Notes: generated by a model from the sequence alone, not told the origin. Shown: positions 12,395 through 24,600, counted from the stretch's first letter. The stretch: DNA of 64,000 nucleotides from Silene latifolia (GCF_048544455.1 NC_133529.1:59962271-60026270), one strand, 5' to 3'. Translations and numbers: made by a program.

Positions 12395-15300
12395 ATGACT
12401 AATCGAGGTATGTGTATCAATCTTGCATTTCTCTTCCGTATTTGATCAAATGGGATCGACAAAATTAAGGGTTTCGACCCTAATTAGTCGAAAATTTGGG
12501 GCTTTTCCCCCAAATGACTCTGCCTTGCAAAATTGGCTTTGTAAATGGCTAATTGGTAGTATGAGGATCATAACCATGTATTCGTTTCGAATTTTCGTTG
12601 GGTTTTGAGCATTTGAGTGAAATTGAGTCGGTTTCACAACTAAACCGTAAATCACTTCGAAAATAGCCTTAGGATTGCCCATTTGTGACAAAAATTGATA
12701 TTTGGAATCCTTGTGTGATGGGGAAACTTCCTATCATCTCGGAATTTTGGTTTGTTATGGCTTTTTCAGGACACTTTCTAGGGCATAATCGCCGTTATAA
12801 CGAAATGCAGTCGAAATTCCGACTCGAACCATTGACTAGGCTTCGACTTAGGCTTGACTTGACCCAAATTACCACATGAGGGGACGGGTTTGTGGGAAAA
12901 TTGCCAAAGATGGCGAGAAAAGAGCGATTTCGGAGCTCCGAAAACTCGAAAATCCCCTAATCAAGGCTTGTCGTCACTTGGCGCGGCCTAAATTTACTTT
13001 AATTTCGTAGGTGACGAGGCTTCTACATCTGGGAGACATCCCATGGACGTGGACACTGCTGTTGACCCTTCTCAGGTGCTTGAGGAGGCGTTGGAGGAGG
13101 CTTTCACCGCTGCGGTGATGGCTGCTGAGGACGAGGTCCTGGAGGAGGAGGCTTTTGAGGAGGAGGAGGTCCCGAGATGGGCCAACATTGGACGGGGTGG
13201 TCACCAGCTGAGGGGAGCACCTGCGTGGGCTGAGACCTGGGACAATAGGTACCTGCTTTGGGCTGCAGAGGGTCGCCTGTCCTACAGGACGGTGAAGAGC
13301 TTGGTAAATAGGATTCATAACTCTTCATTTATCTTCTTTCATTTCTGTTTGCCATTCCTTTTTCGTTTCATTTGAGCTAAAGATAGCTTTTGTTTCAAAT
13401 CAACATAGGAGGCCGGGAACATCAAGTCGTTCTCGGGCTACACGACGGTGATGGGGTGCTACGAGAGGTTGTCGGCTGAGGAGCGAGCCATGATCGAGCG
13501 GGGAGCGTTCGGCGCCTTGGTGCAGGCTTGGAGGGATATTGCAAGGAGGAAGCTTCGGGCTAACCTCAGTCTCGTCCGAGCCTTCTTGGACTGGTTTTGG
13601 GACTCGACCTCCAAGTTTCACATGCCTTTTGGTGAGGTGGGGGTCACGTTGGAGGACTACGGCATGATCTCTGGTCTGCCGTGTGGGACTGAGGTGGTGG
13701 AGTTGCCGGAGACAGCCATGAGGGTTGATTCGGCGGAGGCTAGGAGGTTGATCGGTTGGAACCTGGCGCCGAAGGCGGCTGCGGTACCTGGCTTGGTGCG
13801 TAGTTCTTATGTGCGAGACTACTTCGCGGGGAAGACCCCGGTGTTGGTGATGATCGAGGGGCGGGAGATGGCTCCACCTCTCTGTACCGCAGAGCAGAGA
13901 GTCTGTTTGTGGCTCTGGTGGTTCTTGTCTTCGATTTACCTCGGAAACAAGGGGGAGAGGCTTTCGACGAAGCTTATCCCTTTCTTTCTGACCTGAGCGA
14001 CCAAGGCCATTGGGACTGGGTCACTGCTGGTTTTATGGTCCTCATCCGCTTCATGAGGGCCATGGTTCGTCCGTAGTTGATAGAGAAGGGGACTTCTCCT
14101 GCTGCCGTCGGCCCTGGACTGCTGTTGGAGGTATGAACCTTCATTTCTTTTCATGAAAGATCATTTCTTTTTCTTGTCAAAAATTGATTATCTGCTTTAC
14201 AAGCGTGGGTGTATTCCTACTTTCCGGGCCTCGCGCCCAAGAGGACGGAGTCGGTGGAGAAGGCCTATCCCGTTGTGAGGGATTGGGTGATGTGCCGCAC
14301 GAGGAGTCGGCGTTCCTTCCACGACGTCTCTCGGCGGGAGGTGAACGCTCTTCAGCTGGACAACGTGAGTATTTTACCTTACATTTGTTTGTTTCTCTTC
14401 CTTTACTTTTAGAACTGATTATAGGAATGACCCCTCATTTGCTTCTTCTAGTGGGTGCCCAGGCCTTGGGAGGAGTACGCTGGCGCTCCTCCTTTCGTGG
14501 CTAAGGTCCTTCGACCTAGGAGCTCGAGCCGACTTCTGTTGAGGACGTAGATGGGTCCTGTGTGGTACTTGGGTGAGCGCTTGGCTCGTCAGTGCTCTCA
14601 GGACGTCTTGACGGTTCCCATCGATCCTCCTCGGATGATGTTTAGGGAGCCTTCTGAGGCTGAGAGGGAGGCTGACCTGGCTGGCGTCGGTGGCGACGCC
14701 CTCCTTCTTCCTGGTGAGGACTACTCAGCGTTCCTCTATAGGAGGTTGGCGTATTGGCCGGTTGTGGTAAGTTCTTTATCCTCTTTCATTTTTGATTGTT
14801 TGAGAATACGATGAAAGATCATCGGTTAACGGAAATCATTTGACTTCGCAGGAGGTCGAGGCGGCGGGCATCGAGCCCCCAGAGTACCCCGAGACTCTTG
14901 AGTACACCGACACGACGGGGATGACGACGATCTCTGAGCTACGTGACTTTGACGTGGCGGTGAGAGATGGTGGGTTGGACGAGTGGCAGCATCTGATTCG
15001 GAGGGTGTTCTAACTTGTATAGTTTTCGTGTTAGAACACATTTGCTCGAGTTTGTCCAATCGCTAAGAATTTTTCTTTTGAAATGCAGGTTGCGCCATCC
15101 CGGTTCGTTGCTTTGTGGAGGGTAGCAAACCGGCTACGGACTACTGCCGTCGAGGCACTTGCTGGTGGCTGAGGACGCCAGGTATGAACCTTTCATTTAC
15201 TTCATTTTCGAATTTTCTAATCTTTCTTTATGTTTGAAATGATTGACATGAGCCAGTTTTTGTTGTTTGCAGAGGGAGCGCGAGTTGGAGCGAGAGCTTG

Positions 15301-15600
15301 CCCGATCCGAGAGGAGACAGCTACTTTTCCGAGGGAGCTCGAGGTCCGCGACGCCGAGGTTCTTGCTCTCGAGGCGAGAGTTCTTTGAGCTAGACGGCGA
15401 CCGAGTAGCTTCCGTGTTGGTTTTTGTTTTTTTTTGTATTTTTGTACATTTGTACATTTTAGGACCCCACGGACACTTGGATCTTGTTTTGAGGCTCGAG
15501 CCCCGGTTTGGTGTACATATCCCTTTTTTGGTTGTATATATGATGGCACGAGTGCCTTTCTTTCTTTGGGTTGCTTTGTTTGTACCTGCAGGTTAGTTTT
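12395..15600 (+). pseudogene. Plant-mobile-domain-like extra gene in Tat element (broken)
   Basis: Seen: a chain of exon-like blocks split by short GT-AG introns, beginning with a mini-exon (MTNRG) at 12395. It continues with an acidic block and a GC-rich block around 13450-13980 with the PMD-like signature FHMPFGEVGVTLEDYGMISG. Later blocks are rich in W, P and R, and the last, around 15270, looks like a coiled coil (ERELERELARSERR). Known: PMD domains occur in host MAIN/MAIL proteins and in extra ORFs of LTR elements and MULEs. The gene is antisense to gag-pro, as expected for a Tat extra ORF. GC content is far above its neighbours. About two or three breaks; treated as a fossil. Confidence 0.65.
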
Positions 15601-16211
15601 GAACAGGTTTGGTAGATGACGGTTTACGCCGTCATGCTGCCGAAATTTACACAGAAGTCACATAGAACATGTATTTGTGCATATGGCCTAAATTAGCACG
15701 AAACAATGACTCGAAAATGCAAATGCAAAAATTTGGTCGGAAATGACCGGACGATAGGGAAGGTTACCCCCTAAAAAAAGAAAAAAAAAAGAAAAACCTA
15801 TAAGTTTGAAATGTGATGCGGAAGGGGAGTGAAATGATTCCCCAGAAAGAAAAAAGTAAGAAGAAATGTATAAGTTTGAAAAATGATATAATTAAATTAA
15901 ATACAAAAATGTATAGATTTGAAAAAGAACAAATTAAATTAAATTGGTGAAATGATTCCCCAAAAAAAAGAAAATTAAAAGAAATGTACAAGTGTGCTAA
16001 AATGACGAGAATGTCGATATCGTCTCGAAATGCGTGTCCGCAAAATTTGGAAACACGAAGTATGGCAACCTAACGCATTTACCAAAATAATAACTCGTAT
16101 GAATAGGAAATTATTCGTTGAGTAATTTAGGAAAGATCTAACGTGGGAAATCACAGAAAGAGTGCTGAGGAACAGGCGTAGCAAGAGCTGCGTCTCTTCG
16201 AAGAGGCGCAT
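15601..16211. other. Non-coding, A-rich stretch before the solo LTR
   Basis: No gene seen. Holds several A-rich runs and repeats of CCCCARAAAGAAAA and ATGTATAAGTTTGAAA words. The last 230 bp resemble 12010-12240 and form the upstream region of the second plus-strand gene, interrupted by the solo LTR. Confidence 0.6.
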
Positions 16212-18372
16212 TGTAACACCCCATATTTTATTAAGTTGGATAAAATTCTTTTAATTGCTATTTTGAATTTAATTACATCATTTAACGATTTATATATATA
16301 TGCTTAGCTAATTAATTAATTTCATCATAATTCGATACGTTAATTCTAATAATCATTAATAAGTTTATTTAAAGTTTAGTTCGAGTTTATTTATTTAATA
16401 ATTTCCGTTTCTTTACGAGTCCTTATGAAAGTTGTTTTAAGTGAACGCGAGATGGATTTTGGGAATAAAACCGTCCAATTAGCTATTTTGAGCTTATTTC
16501 ACTAAATTAGCAATTTTTTATTAATTTCCGTCTCATATTTTATATAAAGATAATTCGTTAATATCGTCCTTTCACATAATTATTTTTAGGTGCCTCATAT
16601 GTGGTTGAAGATGAAGAGTAATTTTGGGTTTTAGAAGCTTTCTCAAGTTATTACTTGTCTCTTTGCTAGCGTAAGGTAACTATTCCTAGTTACTCGACGA
16701 TTTAATGTCACATAAATGTTGTGCTGGTTGTTTGTTAAGTATTTAGGTGATTGATAATGTGTTACTTTCGTTTTTCACATGATAGAAATTGGAAATAGCA
16801 TGAGAATGATATTGTGATAAATTTTGTGATTTGGGCCAGAGTAGGCCAAGACTCTGAGCTGGGCCAGATTGACCGAACGAGTTTGGTCAAGGTAGGTTTA
16901 AACCGGTCAGCCTCGATTTGACCGATGACCCGTCGCGGGACTCGGGTCGAGGGTTTGTCTTTGAGGTGAGATTGGTTGTTATTGGAGGTTTTATGTTATG
17001 CCTTGATATTTGTAATTATCATTTCACATGTTGGTTGTTGGATGAATTGGTTGCCTTATACTTGAGTCTTGTTGTCTCTTTGCCATTTTAGCTTATTCTC
17101 ATGAATTATGAGATTAACGGTTAGCTGGAATTTGGATTATTATTGATAATGGAGATATTGTTGGATTGTCAGCTGAATTGGGTATCCTACTTGTCTTGTG
17201 TGGTGTGGGCTAAAGTATTCAAGTCGGGACTAGCGGGACTAGGTCCTAGGTGAGTATTTCGGCCTTCATCATAGATAGGTCATTATAGTCTTTGACGAGT
17301 GTATGTTCACCGCTTAATAGCCTCTGTGTTCCGACTTGGTGGGTTTATATCCAAGTTGGGGCATGACCTCGTTACTTATTTTGAGAGTAAGTGGTCGGCT
17401 TAAGTACTAGCCAACCCTTTGGTGGACTCCTTAGGGTACTCACATGGTCTTATAAAATTGTGGGTCTTGGGTGCGGTGGTGTGTATCCGCATGTCTAGGT
17501 CTGCGCAGATTTTAGGCTAGGGTTGTGTTGTGTCTTGGCCATGTTTTGATAGAACCTCTGAGCCAAGATACCGGTTCGATTACCTTCCCTACCTCGTGGT
17601 ATAGACTCGAGTTCTGAGTGACTATTGACGGGACTAAGAACTTATTCTGTCTTTGATATATTGCCCTTTCTTGTTTGATGATTCTATGAATCATAGAAGG
17701 TGAGATGCAAGCCGGCTATGGTTGATAGAGTTTGGATTCCTGGATGTTATGTGATTCACATGATAGTGTAGTATGAGTCGGTCTAGTATTCACATGCTAG
17801 GACTATGTGTTGTTATATTGTTGTTCACATGATAAGCACATTTGTCTAGCATCTATATGCTAAGGCATTGTGTGATTCGTATTCATATTCTTATGTTTAC
17901 ATGTTATATTAATTATGACATTTCGTGGTTGGGAGAACTCGGAGTTACTCCCCTTTTTGTGTGGCTTTCGTATTTGTATAAAATGCGAATGACAGGTAGG
18001 TGATGCATATATGGGGTACATGGACGAGCTAGCGAACAAAGTAACCTTGGAACCTAGATTGGCTTTATTTTATTGTGACCCTTAAACACTTTTTATGTCA
18101 CATACATTTTAGGGACATATGTCTCCCTTTCTCATATTTGGGTTGTATATCTTTGTTTCGCGACTTTAGCGATGTTTCATTCATGAGATTTATTTTGGAC
18201 CTTGCATGTTTGACACCTTCCCATTTGGATATTTTTATAACAGGTTCAGGTTTCGTTTCAGGTTTTTAAAAATTACAGGTTTTTACCCAACTGAACCTAT
18301 TACAAACATATCCATGCAGCTTTATTCTAGAATTACTATGTTTTTTTTTCCGCGATAAATGAGGGTGTCACA
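16212..18372. mobile_element. Solo LTR, 2161 bp, with 5-bp target duplication
   Basis: Seen: starts TGTAACACCCC and ends GGGTGTCACA. CGCAT lies at both 16207-16211 and 18373-18377, and the flanking sequence reads on naturally across it. No coding region, PBS or PPT is visible inside. Known: plant gypsy LTRs of chromovirus type often have such ends. Inferred: a full element inserted and later collapsed to one LTR. Both ends are near-complementary, so orientation is uncertain. Confidence 0.85.
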
Positions 18373-18438
18373 CGCATCATCTGCTGCTCCTGTTCCCTAG
18401 TGCGTCCGTTCTGACGGATTTTAGGAAACAACTTTTAG

Positions 18439-18447
18439 TATAAATAG
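18439..18447 (+). promoter_or_regulatory. TATA box for the DUF7745-like gene
   Basis: TATAAATAG lies 84 bp before the ATG at 18531, leaving room for a short 5' leader (about 60 nt). It points away from gag-pro, so this gene has its own promoter independent of the LTR. The solo LTR ends 66 bp upstream. Confidence 0.65.
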
Positions 18448-18530
18448 AGACGTCGAGGGAGGTTTTATTCATATAATTCTTCCGTCTTTCTTAGTCTTAT
18501 TACACAAATCTCCCAAAATAAGCATACATC

Positions 18531-20010
18531 ATGAATACTCTTGGAATTCGTCTAAAAGAATGGACAAATGAGTTCTCCAATGTGGAGAAACACGACATGG
18601 GTGCTTATAATTTTGAATCGCTTTTGAGCTTGAAGTTGATCAAGATCGTCAAACCGTTTCTAGATGCTTGTATCGATTATTGGGACCCGAATTATCACGT
18701 ATTTGCCTTTCCTAGAGGCGACATATGCCCATTTCCCGAGGGGATTGCTGCGATTGGTGGTTGGGACCCGGAACATTTGCCTGCTATTCCCTCCACTTCT
18801 CAAGGGTATAAGAACAAGTTTAGAGACTTGCTCGGATTGGCCAGAGTTGACGTTGACCGTCTTGTGACTTCTAAAGGAGTGCGAATGTTGGATTTCATCG
18901 ATCGCTTCATCAATAGGGCTGATCCCACTGTCTCTTATGTTGCGAGGCGAAGGGCATTCGGGTTTTGCCTATTGCATGTATATTTCCTTCAAGGGCATGT
19001 TGATGAGGATATGAGAGCCGACCTTCGTCTTTTGAGCTTGGTTGATCAAATGGAGCTGCGCAGGAGCCCAGCTTGTCTGTGTTTAGGAGAGATCCTATTG
19101 GGATTGGATAACAGAAAAGCGAATCACAACCTACCTTACTTGGGAAGTCCCATTATTTTGCAGGTAAAAGAACCTCTTTTTTTTGTTTTTTTTTTCTTTT
19201 CCGTTTGTTATTTTTTATACCTGATTTTGGTAGGTCTGGCTTATGGAGCGTCTTCGATTGATCGAGCCCCCAGTTAATGTTCCTGCTTATCATGCTCGCT
19301 CAATTGTAATGAGGACCAGGCTTTACATGGTGGACTTCACTCGAGTTTGCAACTACTGGGAAAACAAATTGAAGAGTGAAGATGGCCCCTTAATCAGATG
19401 GATCGTACCATGGTGGCATCTTAAATCTGTCACTGCGGTATCTTCTCTGGATCCTACCCGTTCTGTTTGTATTCCCGGCTTGGAGTTTATGATATGTATT
19501 TTCCCGGAGAGGTTGATGCGACAGGTTGGATTGAAGCGAAGGATCCCGAAGCTTGACACTGTCCCGCAGACTGCCGTGGCGGTTACTACTGAGAGTCAAA
19601 GGGAATGGGCCATCAAATGGGCTCAGAGGAATATTTGGTTCTTGAATTCTTCCGTCAGTGCTCTATGGGTGTCAGATTCCTATCTGCGGTTGAGGAAAGC
19701 TACTACTCCGGAGGAGCGTGAGAGATTAAGGAAGCGTGAACCTGTCGACTACAAGATTCGCTAGGTGGAAAAGGAGAATGAGAAGCATCTGTTTGAAGGA
19801 GAGGAAGAAGCCGGGTTTCGAGTTGTTCATCCTTCGAAGAAACCGAAGTCTTCTCCTACCGTCGAGATGGTGGTTGACAAAAATGGCAAAGCAAGACCAC
19901 GAGAGAGACCATTGGTGATTAGGTCGGAGGGGGCGCAAGAGCGTCCGGTTCGAGGTCGGGACAAGAAGTATGATAGAAATGACAAAGGCAAAGGGAAAAT
20001 GGAAGAGTAG
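18531..20010 (+). CDS. DUF7745-like extra ORF of Tat element, nearly whole
   Basis: Seen: ATG at 18531, an exon to 19163, a 70-bp GT-AG intron (19164-19233, T-rich before the TAG acceptor) and a second exon. The protein has WDPNYHVFAFPRGDICPFPEG, RRRAFGFCLLHVYFLQGH, an IVPWW block and a charged, K/R-rich tail. Known: plant DUF7745 proteins share this order (F.F....L.PT.EEY, a central hydrophobic helix block, a W-P-W region, a basic tail); function is unknown. It is antisense and downstream of pol, the usual place for Tat extra ORFs. About one break. It could instead be a divergent PMD protein. Its 3' end lies close to a TTATTATTATT tract. Confidence 0.6.
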
Positions 20011-20531
20011 CCTAAGTTTTTATTATTATTATTATTGCAATAAGAAGGTGGGATTTTTAGAATCCTAGCCTATTTATTATTATTATATAACGTACTATTA
20101 TTATTAATGAAATAAAAAAAAGTTAATTGGTTATGAAACCGTCGTGATTTTCTTTTCATTATTCTTGTCGAATTTCAAATGCATTCGCAAATGTCCTTCT
20201 ATTTACATTTAAAATGATGAAATGGGTTGTATCCCGTGAAGGATTGCCTGCGTATTCATAAAAAAATGAAATCAAACCCTTGCGCGTAGTTCGAGTAAAT
20301 GTAAAAGAATAATTGTTCTAAGCAAGAGCTTGTAACGAACTTTAGAAAATAAGCATGAGCTTTACTTACTCCTAAAATGCATTTTATTTATTTGATGATA
20401 TGAGAATGACAAATTGTCTAAATGCAAGAGCAAGATGACATTAGCTTGATTCAGCTTGGCCAGGGGCCGTTTATTTCGTGCCACAAGAGTGACCGTGAGG
20501 TCACGCGAGGCGCGTTTTTGCTCCTATTCTA
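20011..20531. other. Spacer between convergent extra ORF and integrase tail
   Basis: Starts with ATT-repeat DNA (20019-20107) that could serve as the 3' end of the plus-strand gene. Then it is non-coding, with AAATGGGTTGTATCCCGTGAA-like text. No gene seen. Confidence 0.5.
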
Positions 20532-20666
20532 GGCATAGTAACAATTTAATTGGTCAAGGTTTGTTGGGTTGGCAAATTCGTTCCCATCTAGGTCTGTGAT
20601 CCTAACCGCACCCCCTAGAAGTATGGACTTGACTAGGAATGGCCCGGCCCAATTGGGTTTGAATTT
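20532..20666 (-). pseudogene. C-terminal tail of Tat integrase
   Basis: Minus strand encodes FKPNWAGPFLVKSILLGGA followed by a D-L-D-G-N-E-F segment and N..QL..YYA. This is the typical end of plant gypsy integrases (WEGPF.V..I...GAY.L.D.DG....N...LK.YY). Only this end of pol is present in the window. Confidence 0.7.
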
Positions 20667-21813
20667 TCCTCGTTGATCGACAAGTAAACCACACCTGGGT
20701 ACCTGGCCTTGGCTACAGAGTCATAAATCGGCTCCGGAAAGAAATGGTAGAGCTTTGATTCTCCCTCGGGGACAAAGTATCCATTGAGGGTTAGATGATA
20801 GGGACGGAGGATAACCCCGTGCTTCTTGCATTTTCGAACTAGGAGGTTCATCTCCCGGATATCTTCATCGGTAGGTTCGTATCCTAGTCCGAAGGGAACG
20901 TTGGGGACCTTAGCCTGTTCCAAGGGAGGTAAGGTGCTCTTTAGTGGATTGAGGGGCAAACCCGGGAAGTAACCCTGGCGCATCATGATGCAGTTGACTG
21001 TGAGATTAGCAAACGGGTCACAATCAAAGGGTGTCGATTCATCAGTTATGGCATTTACGGCTTGGAATCCCCAAATTTCATTGTCATCTTCCTCAATGGC
21101 CTGGGAGGGTATTCCCTTTCTCATGACAGCTTTGATCGGGGAAGCAGGAATTGTGATTGTTTTCCCGTCGAGGGGGACTCTGATCTTCTGGTGGAGAGGT
21201 GAGGTAACTGCTTTGACGGCGTGAATCCAGGGACGTCCCAGGAGCATATTGAATGAGATGTCGATGTCGACCACCTGAAAACTGGTTTGTCTTTCCAGTG
21301 GTCCGGTTGCGACAGTCAGAGTGATAAGCCCCGCGACCTTGCGGCGAGTGCCGTCGTAGGCGCGTACTCCATGATTTTTTGGGACCAAATCAGCTTCCTT
21401 AATACCCAGCTTGTGAGCAGTCTTGCGGGGAATGACATTCACCGCAGACCCGTCATCCACAAGGACCATGGGCACATTCTTCCGGAGACATTGTACGGTA
21501 ATATACAGGGCAAGGTTATGGTTGGCTCCGAAGGGAGGGATATCTTCGGCGGAGAAGACGACTGGTTGTTCAAATCAGGGGCGTCCCTCATCATGTGCGC
21601 CACTATTTCTTCAGGGGAAGAGGTGGAGGGCACAGTTAATTTTCCCAAAGCCTGTAGCAAAGCATGTCGATGTTCAAAGGATGTAGCAATCAGTTGCCAA
21701 ATTGAGATTTCGGCTTTTGCCTTCTGAAGTTGTTTGAGGATTGAATTCTCAGGAGCTCTTGGTTGAGTGTCTACGTCCGGGATGACTTGGTCGTTCATTG
21801 TTGAAACGACCAT
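20633..21813 (-). pseudogene. Tat aspartic protease region (broken)
   Basis: Seen: MVLVDDGSAVNVIP, the active-site loop of Tat/Athila-type retropepsins (D-D-G-S form), then FNMLLGRPWIH, the conserved LLGRPW..  flap-side motif, followed by a linker to pol. Upstream text (WQLIATSFEHRHALLQAL) matches the usual spacer between gag and protease. The region is not a single open frame; about one or two breaks. The protease would cut the Gag-Pol polyprotein in the particle. Confidence 0.75.
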
Positions 21814-21885
21814 TGGATTGTTCGGATTCTGATAGGGGCGTCCAGACCGGGTAAGGTGACCTATCTCTTTCGCCCGTTTCTCTTT

Positions 21886-23568
21886 CTATGGTACATGGTA
21901 TACATATTCAACATCATCTCTCCAGATGCCATTTATTTCAGGATCTTGAAGGCACCTTGGAGGGGTATTCCTTGGCGGGCAGTTTTTGTGAGGGATATTT
22001 TTGTGACGGTAATTTTTGTGAGGGTAGTTTTTGTGGGGGTGATTATTGTGAGGGTGATTATTGTGAGGTGCATGCCATAATGGTCGCGGGAGCAATCCAT
22101 CTTGGTGAGGGTAGTTTAGGGCGCTCGGGGGACTCTCCCTCGGGCGTGGTGGCGGAGGATTGAAGATAAGTCGACGGTACGCATCGTCAAGTCGGGTGAT
22201 CTTTTCGGAGAGACTGGCTATGGCTTCCTCAACCTGTTGGAGCATAGTGAGCATAGTGGCGGCACTGAACACAAATACCCCGTCTGATGGATTTTTCTCC
22301 AAGGCGTTCACCTCATCATCAACTGGCAGAATGAGGTGTGAGCAGTCCAGAGTTGGCTCATCGTTGGAGATGGCGTGGATTCTCAGAGGATTTGTTTTGT
22401 TGTTTGGCTTAGTCGGCGGGGGTAAAGTCAAATCCCCTTTCTCAATCATGTCTTGGATGATGTGTTTGAGGTTGAAGCAGGTTTCACTATCATGCCCCTT
22501 CCCTTGATGGTACTGACAATAGGCATTGGGGTTCCAAAAGCAGGATTTCTTAGCATCGGTCGGATTCAGGGTGGGTCCGATGGGTTGTAACTTTCCCTTG
22601 TCCATGAGCCTCTTCAAAGCACTTGAATAAGTCGACCCTATATTAGGGAAAACTCTCTGGGAGCGCTCAGCTCTCTTAGCAGATGGTTCAACGAGGTTAA
22701 CCTCATCAATTTTGTTCGTTTGGCCGTAGGGGCAGGATCCGGTTGTGGTGGATCCTTGGTAGCCTCTGCCAGTGGTCTTGGCCAAGACGCCTTTCCGGAG
22801 GTCATCTTTAATGCGCGTCCCCAGAATTTGCAGATCCTGGAAGGTCTTGATATTTTGGTACCTCAGTAAGTTGGCATACACTGGGCGGAGATTGTTGACG
22901 AACTTTTCCACCAAAGTTGATTCACTCGGCTTGCTGACCTGCTGAGTACTCACCCTCCTCCAACGGGTTAAGAACTCGGTGAAACCCTCCTTGTCGATCT
23001 GGGTTAGAACCTCGAGAGTACGGGTATTGGGTTGGATTTCAACATTGTCAGCATAATGTTTGGCGAATTCAACTGCGACCTCATCCCAAGTAGTAAGGTT
23101 CTTCGGATCGAGGGAGTAGTACCACTGGCGAGGGATCGGTTCCAAAGAGGACGGAAAGATCCGGGTGAAAAGTTCTTGTTTGACCCTCTTAATGACCATG
23201 TAGTCTTCGAAGGCACGGATATGATTGAGCGGGTCCTCCACTCCTTTGAGCTTAGGTACATCAGTTAGGGTAAAGTTGTCAGGTAATTGATCCCCAACAG
23301 GTTAAAACCTTCGGTTGTTCTCAAGATGGATATTGTTACCCCGGGCTAGGAGTTGTTCTTCCAGGAGCTTTAGCCTCTTCTCAAGTTCAGTCAGAGGTGG
23401 AGTATTATGTTCTCCAGTTTCCTTGTTTTCCAGGGCGTCGATGCGGGTCTCGACGCGATCCAGGGTGACCTTAAGAGCGGTGAGCAGGCTGGCTAGATGA
23501 TCAGTCGTGACATCTCTGTTGTTATTATTGTTATTGTGGTTGCCAGACGAAGTTGAAGACGGGGCCAT
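21886..23568 (-). pseudogene. Tat gag (broken)
   Basis: Seen: N-terminal coiled coil (LTELEKRLKLLEEQLLARG), then the Retrotrans_gag core with DPLNHIRAFEDYM, RQWYYSLDP, TWDEVAVEFAKHY and FLTRWRRV. Farther on is a zinc-knuckle-like segment, CQYHQGKGHDSETC (C-x2-H-x4-H-x4-C variant), and a proline-rich region. A histidine/asparagine-rich repeat precedes the end. Known: this is the usual gag layout of Tat/Athila elements, where it forms the particle shell. About one or two breaks. Confidence 0.8.
21955..22080 (-). repeat. Short tandem repeat coding HNNHPHNN/HKNYPHKN in gag
   Basis: A repeat of roughly 15 to 30 bp (TTTGTGAGGG / TATTGTGAGGG words on the plus strand) that translates on the minus strand as runs of H-N-N-H-P and H-K-N-Y-P. 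Local slippage inside gag is likely. Confidence 0.7.
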
Positions 23569-24227
23569 GGCACTGAGGCCGAAAAATGGCTCACATTACA
23601 AATCAATCCGACACGGTTCAAAGACTGAACGCAGACAACACAAGGAGGAGACAAAGATCAGACTCAACAAGACGAGGGTGACCGTGTGTGGTTCCTCGGT
23701 GCTGACTCGATTTATGATGTTACGGTGTTAACCGAACGTTTGACACGAGTCCAACATAATGGCGTGACGCCTTTGGACGGGTCTCGTGGTGAGACGACTC
23801 ATAAGTAAAGACCCATAAGTACGTTTGCTTCGACTCGGTAGACATGAGGCGGAATTGGAATGGTGGACTGAAATTTTTGAAAATAGAAATTTTCAGAAAG
23901 ATTCATTCGTCGCTTTATGGACGACTTCCGAAGATAGAGATCTCCGCAATTTGATCAGTTGAAAGGGGTTGTCTTAAGTTTATTTGCAAAAGACGGTTTC
24001 AGTTTGAGTCGGCTCAGAAAACAGTGTATTGTTTCCCAAGACGATTTTTGAAATTCAAAATTGTATGTTTTGAAAATCGAGTTTGAAATGTTTGAAGAGG
24101 TCTCGGGGACGGTGCATGGTCCTCGGGATCTCGAAAGTGTCTCGAGAAAAGGGTGCGTGCTTTTCTCGGGTTTTGAAAGAGCCATTGTCGGCGCGAGATG
24201 GGTCAAAGTCTGTGTCTAGACGTGGCG
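23569..24227. other. Gag leader, non-coding
   Basis: Between gag and the tandem repeats I see no gene. Text is moderately GC-rich with scattered CTCGG and GAAAAT words, as expected for the long leader of a Tat element. Confidence 0.5.
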
Positions 24228-24600
24228 ATTATAACGGCGTGAAAAGGTGGTTTGAAACGGTTGTAAAAAAACCGGGTTTGAAAATCATCATTACGACGGC
24301 CTAGAAAGGCGTGTTGAAATGGTTATAAAATACCGGGTTTGAAAATCGTCATTACGACGGCCTAGAAAGGCGTGTTAAAGTGGTTATAAAAACCGGGTTT
24401 AAAAATCGTCAGTACGACGGCCTAGAAAGGCGTGTTGAAGTGGTTATAAAAAACCGGGTTTGAAAATCGTCATTACGACGGCCTAGAAAGGCGTGTTGAA
24501 ATGGCTATAAAAACCGGGTTTGAAAATCGTCATTACGATGGCCCAGAAAGACGTGCAACAGTAGGCGAAAGACCGAGGTTTGAAACGGCCATTATAACGG
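24228..24600 (-). repeat. ~61-bp tandem repeat in the Tat leader (about 6 units)
   Basis: Units share ACGACGGCCTAGAAAGGCGT, GTTATAAAAACCGGGTTTG and AAAATCGTCATT, at about 60 to 61 bp spacing. The central units are nearly identical and the outer ones diverged. Leader tandem repeats are typical of Tat/Ogre elements. Confidence 0.85.
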
